Below are positions 57,701-64,000 of a DNA stretch of 64,000 nt, in pieces. A program made the position numbers and the translations under genes. Source of the DNA: Euclidia mi (lineage: Eukaryota; Arthropoda; Insecta; Lepidoptera; Erebidae); contig OX123182.2 of the NCBI GenBank assembly GCA_944739405.2, positions 91,752,051 through 91,816,050 on the forward strand, given 5' to 3'. Under the pieces are notes generated by a model. The model was not told where the DNA came from, searched no databases, and worked only from the letters and a program-made list of their open reading frames with translations. Each line of letters starts with the position of its first letter. Position 1 is the first letter of the stretch.

Positions 57701-60700
57701 GCTGGACCAAAATTGTAGACTGGCGCAGCGTAATATATTGTTGTCGAACTATTTTCATGACAAGATATGATTTTATATACTTTTGGAGTGTTACTGTAGC
57801 ATTTTTGATCTTTGAGAAATTTTCCTTTTCTTTTTTCATCAATTGGCGAGCTCTGAACCTCCTCTGAAGCGATATTATTAACCGTCGTTGTCTAAGATAT
57901 TCGTCTACACATCTATAACGCCTGTACAGTGTCTGCAATTTAATGACTTTTCGTTTCAATTCCAAATACTTTTCACGCTCGGTCCTCATGCTTACTAAGG
58001 CTATGTAACGTTTTTCGATTGTCTTGACGGAATTCTTAAGTTTTAAAAAGTGTCTTCTCTGAACAATCATACGGTAATAGCTTTGTATAATAATAGCACT
58101 ATTTCTTTGTTTAACAAAACTTTCAATGGCTTGTTTCATGAGCAATTTGGCTCTATATTTTTGCTGGATACACAAGACGGCTTGCCTTATATTCATATAT
58201 TGTTTTTTAGCCAAAAACCGACGGACCAGAGATTGAATTAACACGACCTTTTTGACTTGTGAGACATAGGCTTTCATGCACAACCACCTTCTGATGTAAC
58301 TTTGGATTACAGTTGCAGATTTACGTCTCAACTCCTCCCTTTCGAGTCTTAGCTTAATTAAGGTAAATTTAGCTTCCCGCATCATATTCACGGACCTGTA
58401 CCATTCTTCGATCTTCAAAACACTAATTTTGTACTTCCGAAGTCGAGTACGACAAAGCCACATTCGACAATACTTCTGTACGACGATTGTAGCTGCCGTT
58501 ATTTGCTGCATTTTCCATTCTACCAACCGGTTATATTGGATACGACGCCACCAACATTGGATCAAACTTGCCGCATTATTTTGTTGTTGTAAAATTCTTT
58601 CTGCTTCTCTCCTTTTCTCAACAATAACTTCGTACTTTTTACGCCACCAAGTTTGAATTATATGGGCGGCTTTTTCAAACAACGGCGCGCGGAATACGTG
58701 AATAATCTGCCAAAGTAAGGATAGTGTTTTTTCTCTGTGTCCATCAGCGATGTCGGCTGCTGTGATTTCACCGTGGATCACAAAATTCGCGTCCTTCAAC
58801 GCATTTAGGGCTACTTGTACGTTGTGAATCTTCTGAAGTCGTGATATAGCAGGCGTCCGCAATTGACTAACTAAACCATCCTTCATAAGAATAATCTCCA
58901 TGACCTTTACCAATCTCACGCCATCTCTTATGTCTAAGGCGATGTTATGAACTGCATACTTGTATTCGTCTAAATAAGACTGCTTGTGACTAACGACGTA
59001 GCCTAAAGGTCTAAGATGCTTGGTAATATCGCCAATGCCCGCGATAACTTCTCTTGTAAATCTTATTATGACTTCTCTGCTCTCTTTGCACACAGCATTT
59101 CTACAAAATAGACATGGATCGTGCGATATAAGCTTTCTTTGTTTAGCTTGGTCCAAAAAGTATACGAGCATAAAGAACTTCTTAAGTGTAAATTTCTTGA
59201 TAGCTTCCATATAAGCAGGCAGCAACATATTGGGTGCATTTGATTTAGAATGTTTGTTCTTGAGGAATGGATTTTTGAACATCCTTTGAATTATAAACGT
59301 AGTGAGACCTTCAATATCACTGTTTAATTTTAGGGGTAAGATGACACCGTAAATAGCTTCGAGACCAATGCGTAACCATAAAGGATTATATGACAATAAC
59401 AACTCCATGATTATCTTTTGTAATCCGACATCCAAATGCAGATTTCGATCCGCCCTGATAGCTATCAGCTTCTTTTCTACTTGCAGAGTCAATTTCTGAA
59501 ACACTTGTGCTATTTCGGGACTCATAAGCAATGTTCTCGCTGATCTACGAAGACTCTCAAGCCTATGACTGTTATGGTATGCACTAGAGACTTGTTCCTT
59601 TGTTGGCGCAAGTGGTACATCTTTGTTTCTATTTTCGATCCACGCTTTGCCCACGTCAATTTTCTGTTCTATGTTACTTTCCAGATCGGCTGGCGGCGTC
59701 AGAATGCAGTTAAGCCATCGCTTAAATTCAGTTTCGAATTTCTCCACTGCTTCTTCGTCGTAAAAATAAGTAGACGACACAAATGGATCCACGGTAGCAG
59801 ATTGAGAGTAAACGTTCCCTATTTGATTGACTGTCATGTTTTGTATGCTGCTTTTGTTAGCCTCAAATGTCGTATTTGAAACCTTACTACAAATGGAATC
59901 TTTACTTTTAATGGAATTTCTGCTTTTTACCGCTTTTTTGACGTGAGTTATCGGTATTTTCCACAGATCAAGTTCAGCCCTAACGGACTTTTTGGACCAC
60001 GATTGTCTGTTGTTGGCATATGAAGATGTGAAATGGTCACTTTTATCAAAAGTGCGATTTATTGTGAAGGTGTCCCTGTGTTTATTAGTCCGATCGAGAA
60101 CTTGAGTTTCAGAAAAATGTCCACTCTCTTCAGGAATCGATTGGAGAGGCGGAGTGATAGATCTAGGGGGAGATTTAGTATCAACTCGCAAGTCATTTTG
60201 CCAAGCATTATGTTCATACTGACTCATATAGTTTTTCTGATCAAAAGCTTCTTTTTGGTATTGATACTCTCTGAAAAGAGCTTGTCTACACATTTTCGGT
60301 TGGTCTTTGATAAAGAAATGAGGCTGTCTCGGGTCTTGCATTTGACTGAAAATTGGTTGAAGTGGTGTATTTGGCGAGTCTTTAGTGAATGTGTCAGAAC
60401 TCAATTTCACAGGATCTTCTAGAAGATCATGCGTGTCGTTGTTTATCTTCGGAAAACATTTTCTCTCAGTCGAAAATCTTTGTGGAAAGAACGACAAATC
60501 GCTGATACGTGAAAACTCTGTGTTGATAGAGAAATTGGGGCTATTTAACTCTTTGGGCGATGAAGTATTAGGATGTTTTTTCACGAGAGCATTTGGTGTC
60601 TCCATGTGGCCGTCGTATTGTGTGTGAGTGTGATGGTTCACTGTTAACCACTTATTCGGTGGTTGGGACGAAGTGATACTGATTATAGAATGTGTGTGAT

Positions 60701-61277
60701 TTTCTTTATTGCCGCCATTTTTCATATCTAAACTGTCGTCAAAGTCACTTTCTGAATTCATACTGAATATAATTTGTGGACCCTTATCCAATTTATCAGT
60801 TTTAGCAGGCACAGTTTTCATAGGGGTGAAAGTGATATTGTCAAATAATTCTGTCGCTGAAATGTCGCATTTTTGTCTGTTAGATGGCTGTAGAACATTC
60901 TGAGGTACATTGAGTGTGTTGCTCGATACATACGACTTGTCGTAAGTTTGTTGTAGCACATCTGGTCTTCTCATATTTGAGAATACTTCAGATGTATCGA
61001 AATGAAAGTCGAGACTTGATGGCGAATCAAATGGACATCTATCAGGACGTGAATCAATTGAATAATCATTCATAGACATATTTTCCTTGTTGTGTACTTG
61101 TAAGAATTGTTGTTGAGTCTGAATTACATTGTAAGTCTTTTTAATTTGTGTTGTATTGTAAATAATTTCAGATTTCTTCTTGTATACAGCTACAGGTGAT
61201 TTCTTACCTGTCTTTTTCTTTATTTTACCTGGAGATATTTTGAAGCCTTTAGGTTGAACACCCTTGCCTTTGACGTT
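51729..61277 (-). CDS. asp: Abnormal spindle (Asp/ASPM), C-terminal 2177 residues; N-terminus outside window
   Basis: Exons in order: 61277-55548 (5730 nt), 54822-54630, 54474-54293, 53820-53701 and 52037-51729 (stop). All have GT/AG borders and consistent phases. The large exon begins after 'tttcag', so upstream exons with the ASH domain are beyond 64000. Its first ~600 residues are polar and probably disordered (a KKKTGKKSPVAVYKKK basic patch). A conserved helical region and a CH domain follow (about residues 700-865, near 58690-59180, with DIRDGVRLVKVMEIIL and LSLLWQIIHVF). Then about 38 IQ motifs (xIQxxYRxx) repeat every 20-25 residues to the exon end. The four small exons encode the helical ARM-like C-terminus (ALCRGHIARQN...; LKSAAAVLVNLTRY; AINCLFDTYNL). 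Asp binds microtubule minus ends and calmodulin at spindle poles (family knowledge). Confidence 0.93.
52531..53015 (+). repeat. Two SINEs fused head to tail
   Basis: 52531-52755 is a tRNA-derived SINE (head 'cgtggtccagtggatatgc', B box 'gggttcgattcctgggt'). It runs directly into a second family at 52755-53010 (head 'ggcgttggcgtagtggttta', 'gccaagtgttgtcggttca', 3' 'cacaggatttattccaag') shared with 1530-1730. They lie in the last asp intron. Confidence 0.65.
53953..54119. mobile_element. Palindromic TTAA-flanked MITE
   Basis: 167 bp, nearly one perfect palindrome beginning GGCTGCGGTTCCACTGAGG. TTAA is duplicated at 53949-53952 and 54120-54123. TTAA duplications are typical of piggyBac-type insertion. 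It lies in an asp intron. Confidence 0.75.
54536..54575 (-). repeat. Helitron 3'-end remnant
   Basis: 'ctagctgacctggcgaactt' matches the complement of the H2 3' end ('ctagctgacccagcgaact' at 22869). It lies in the asp intron between 54475 and 54629. Confidence 0.5.
55000..55527 (-). mobile_element. P-superfamily-like non-autonomous element with THAP exon, in asp intron
   Basis: Ends CACAGATCTACATAGATAAC and CACAGACATAGATCTACATA (right end, complement) are inverted repeats differing by a 6-nt indel. They are flanked by the exact 8-bp duplication CATAAAAG (54992-54999 and 55528-55535). Both ends start CACAGA, like the element at 15215-17588. It carries one THAP exon and no transposase core. 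It occupies most of the intron between the giant asp exon and the next exon. Confidence 0.75.
55306..55385 (-). CDS. THAP-domain first exon (partial, splice donor intact)
   Basis: From ATG at 55385 it reads MPRCVIINCNSPKS...EHISYH and then meets a GTAAGT donor right after 55306 (phase 2). The MPxC...C spacing and YHR-before-donor pattern match THAP domains, where FP normally follows in the next exon. The frame is open, also upstream to an ATG at 55493. It is on the same strand as asp. Splicing into the next asp exon (54822) would be out of frame, so no Asp fusion is expected. No further THAP exons are seen. Confidence 0.55.
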
Positions 61278-61517
61278 CTGAAACAATGTAGTATACATAT
61301 AAGATTACTGGATATAACATTTACGATGGCTGTGACACTATGACAAGCTAATAGTCTTTACACTATTTACTATATTGCCATATATTCACATTTATGATAT
61401 AGGTACATTTGTGTCAGAATACAAATTAATAATTCTTCAACCTTTTCTATTTAATACAGTGATATGGTTTTGCTCTTTGTTGTATGGAAGCAAGGATAGG
61501 TGATAAATATAATAATA

Positions 61518-61723
61518 CTAGAGGACCCCAGCAGCTACGCCTGCATTTTTTTTAATTTACCCGTTTTGGCCGATCCCGTGGGAATTTCGGAAAATCCCTT
61601 CTTAGTGCACCACTATGGTCCCCAAGGAACATACATGCCAAATTTCAACTTCCTGCGCCCAATAGTTTCGGCTGTAGCGTGTCTGTCAGTCAGTCAGTAA
61701 CGCAAGGGTTTTATATATTAAGA
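61518..61723 (-). mobile_element. Helitron-like repeat, family A, copy 3 (full length)
   Basis: Minus strand: A|TCTTAATATATA at 61723, ending CTCTAG at 61518 before T. Closely matches 3960-4166. Confidence 0.65.
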
Positions 61724-61944
61724 TTATACTCTATCTATATAGTTTAAAAATTTCCTGGTTTTAAAAATAGATTGCCTTATATTGTGGTACCTTAAGGTAC
61801 CTGTTTCACCACTGTCCAGTAAGTTCTGGTGAAACTACTTGGCAAATTCTTAAAAAATTCGTTCCAATTTTGAATTTACCTAGAAGGTAACACTTACATA
61901 TAGGTGGTGAAACAGTGCCTAAAGGCGCACGCAAACTGTTCGGA

Positions 61945-61974
61945 CGCGACTTACTGTCGCGACAGTAAGTCGCG
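61945..61974. repeat. 30-bp perfect palindrome
   Basis: The sequence from CGCGACTTACTGTCG to its exact complement has no spacer. The half-site 'gtaagtcgcgacag' recurs at 62414-62427 inside the nearby MITE, suggesting both belong to one repeat family. Confidence 0.7.
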
Positions 61975-62221
61975 ACACATAGTGTGCACACCCTTTCGGA
62001 CGCGGCTTTCTGTCGCGTCCGCGTCCGATACAACCATAGACACGCCATGCTGTCTATGCGATACACTATGGCTAGGTAGGAGCTTATTTTCTTAATTCAG
62101 GGCACTAGCAGTTAGCACTATTAGATTATATTATTGGTAGATCTTGAAGTAAAGCAGAACTGTTGAATTGAAAGTGAATTTAACATTTTTTTGACTATAT
62201 TCTGTATAAAATCAATATTAA

Positions 62222-62443
62222 GGCCGTACCATGGACAATATACGGATGACAGTAAACGTCCGCGGACGTTTGTAAACGTCCGCGGACGTTTGCTGTCATT
62301 TTCCCAGATTGCTTTCGGACGTCTGAACGCTCAAGGTCACGTCCGCGACAGACGTCCGATAGTGTGCACACTTGAATGGATTTTCCTTGTCCAGATACCC
62401 TTCTGTCGCGACCGTAAGTCGCGACAGATAGTTTGTGCGGGCC
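62222..62443. mobile_element. TTAA-flanked MITE
   Basis: TTAA at 62218-62221 and 62444-62447. Short inverted ends GGCCGTAC/GTGCGGGCC. Inside are two tandem copies of the palindrome 'aaacgtccgcggacgttt'. piggyBac-like by its target site. Confidence 0.55.
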
Positions 62444-62631
62444 TTAAGTATAACACAATTTTTAACACTACATTCACAGATTAAATCTCTACTAATATTA
62501 TAAAGTTGAAGACTTTGTTTGATTAAACACTTTAATTTAAAGGGGGTACTGGTTCAAATTGAAAAATTGATTTGTGGTGAATAGTCCATATTTATCCTAG
62601 ACACAGGCAACAGGATAATCTTATACTAATA

Positions 62632-64000
62632 TCTATACTAATATAATAAAGCGGAAGAGTTTGTTTGTTTGTTTGTTTGAACGCGCTAATCTCAGGAACT
62701 ACCGGTCGGATCTGAAAAATTCTTTTTGTATACGATAGCCCAGTTATTCCGGCAGGCTATAGGCTATATAACATAACGCTTCGACCCTTTGGGGCCGGGC
62801 AAAAGGCTAAAAAGGCTAAAACATAATGTCGGCTTATCTCAGGAACTAGCAGTCGGATTTTAAAAATTGTTATTGCCTATGATAGCCCAATTATTCCGAA
62901 AGGCTATAGGCTATATAAAATTAGGCCACAACTTTTAGGGGCCGGACAAAAATAATAAAATGGTCAAACGAGAAGGGGGAGGGTTGGGTCAAAGGCAAAA
63001 AAAGGCTAAACAAATAGGATACAATCTATATGGGTATCGTTTTTGAGATTTTCGGGACGCTGATTAATAATATGAAATTTATTTAGTGATCCAAGATGGC
63101 GGACGGGAAATCAAAGATGGCGGATGAGAAAATTTTAAATATCAATATGGGTATCGCCTTCGATATTTTAAGGGGTGGAGAATCGAAATACAACATCTAT
63201 TTCGTGATCAAAGATGGCGGATGGGCAATCAAAGATGGCGGATGGGAAAATTTAAAAAAATCAGTATTGGTATCGTCTCCGATGTTTGAAGGGATGGGGA
63301 ATCCAGATACAACATCTATTTCGTGATTCAAGATGGCGGATGGGAAATCAAAAATAGCGGATGGGAAAAATTTTAAAAATCAATATAGGTATCGTCTCTG
63401 ATGATTTAAGGGATGGTGAATCCAAATACAACATCTATTTCGTGATCAAAGATGGCGGATGAGAAATCAAAGATGGCGGATGAGAAAGTTTTAAAAAATC
63501 AATATGGTTATCGTCTCCGATGTTTTAAGGGATGGCGAATCTAAATACATCTATTTCGTGATCAAAGATGGCGGATATGAAATTAAAGATGGCGGACGGG
63601 ATTTTTTTAAAGTCGATATGGGTATCGTCTCCGATATTTTAAGGAATGGGGAGTTCAAAACACCATCTATTTCGTGATCAAAGATGGCGGATGGGATTTA
63701 AAAAAAAAAAATCAATATGGGTATCGTCTCCGATGTTTGAAGGGATGGGGAATCCAAATACAACATCTATTTCGTGATTCAAGATGGCGGATGGGAAATC
63801 AAAAATGGCGGATGGGAAAAATTTTAAAAATCAATATGGGTATCGTCTCTGATGATTTAAGGGATGGTGAATCCAAATACAACATCTATTTCGTGATCAA
63901 AGATGGCGGATAGGAAATCAAAGATGGCGGATGGGATTTTTTTTCAAAGTCGATATGAGTATCGTCGCCGATATTTAAAGGGATGGGGAATCCAAATCCT
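62632..64000 (+). mobile_element. Helitron H3 with YY1-like minisatellite array (runs off the right edge)
   Basis: 5' terminus A|TCTATACTAATATAATA at 62632, then (gttt)n, 'gcgctaatctcaggaacta' and two 'tatagcctatag'-type blocks. From 63090 to the edge follows an array of units with about 14 GATGGCGGA motifs, 'caacatctatttcgtgatc' and 'atatgggtatcgtctccga'. Same family as H2, opposite orientation. It lies upstream of the asp large exon. Confidence 0.75.

Larger units (their letters stand above)
61278..62631. other. Upstream intron of asp: repeats only
   Basis: Contains a Helitron-A copy (61518-61723), GC-rich palindromic repeats (61910-62040), a TTAA-flanked MITE (62222-62443) and a partial Helitron head (about 62490-62530, 'ctactaatattataaag'). 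No exon with ASH-domain content was found. Confidence 0.6.

Noticed and set aside
61278..64000. Missing asp N-terminal (ASH) exons within the window
   Set aside because: Only Helitron, MITE and minisatellite sequence is present; no exon with acceptor/donor and ASH-like coding content was found.

Overview
This window looks like nuclear DNA from a moth or butterfly (Lepidoptera). It is AT-rich, intron-containing and packed with transposons. The organism call rests on the repeats: Lep1-type Helitrons, an RTE LINE and SINEs ending in TGATGATG-like tails, and the lepidopteran repeat with a 'tacggaacc...gagtccgag' end. No species is claimed.

Host genes, left to right. (1) The 3' part of a leucine-rich-repeat type I membrane protein gene (+, four exons, 1245-5297); its start lies off the left edge. 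(2) The 5' part of a ZAD zinc-finger gene (-, exons 6331-6483 and 5485-5637). Its zinc-finger exons are not in the window, so the LRR gene appears to sit inside one of its introns on the opposite strand. (3) A complete 15-exon ClC-7-type lysosomal chloride/proton exchanger gene (+, 7568-39169, 800 codons). All exon phases close and every junction is GT/AG. It is divergent from the ZAD gene across a region rich in TGATAA sites. (4) A probable 35-residue membrane micropeptide gene (-, 41816-41923), tail-to-tail with ClC-7. (5) The C-terminal 2177 residues of abnormal spindle (asp/ASPM; -, 51729-61277): one 5.7-kb exon with a CH domain and about 38 IQ motifs, then four short exons. The N-terminal ASH exons are beyond the right edge.

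The rest is mostly mobile DNA inside introns and between genes. It includes an 11-bp-TSD RTE LINE; a Jockey/CR1-type LINE; a Gypsy-like LTR element reduced to gag plus pol scraps; and a 1292-bp mariner whose transposase carries one frameshift. There are also TA-, TTAA- and TAA-flanked and hAT-like MITEs, a 1.7-kb foldback element, and several Helitrons. Two non-autonomous elements carry a THAP-encoding first exon and 8-bp duplications, which fits the P superfamily; one is in a ClC-7 intron and one in an asp intron.

The most unusual signals are these. Three Helitrons carry arrays of about 85-100-bp units, together holding about 36 copies of a YY1/Pho-like GATGGCGG motif. The two P-like elements keep THAP exons of identical length (80 nt from ATG to splice donor). 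There is a conserved-looking micropeptide ORF and a near-perfect 35-bp hairpin. All splice sites and repeat boundaries were read by eye; no searches were run.
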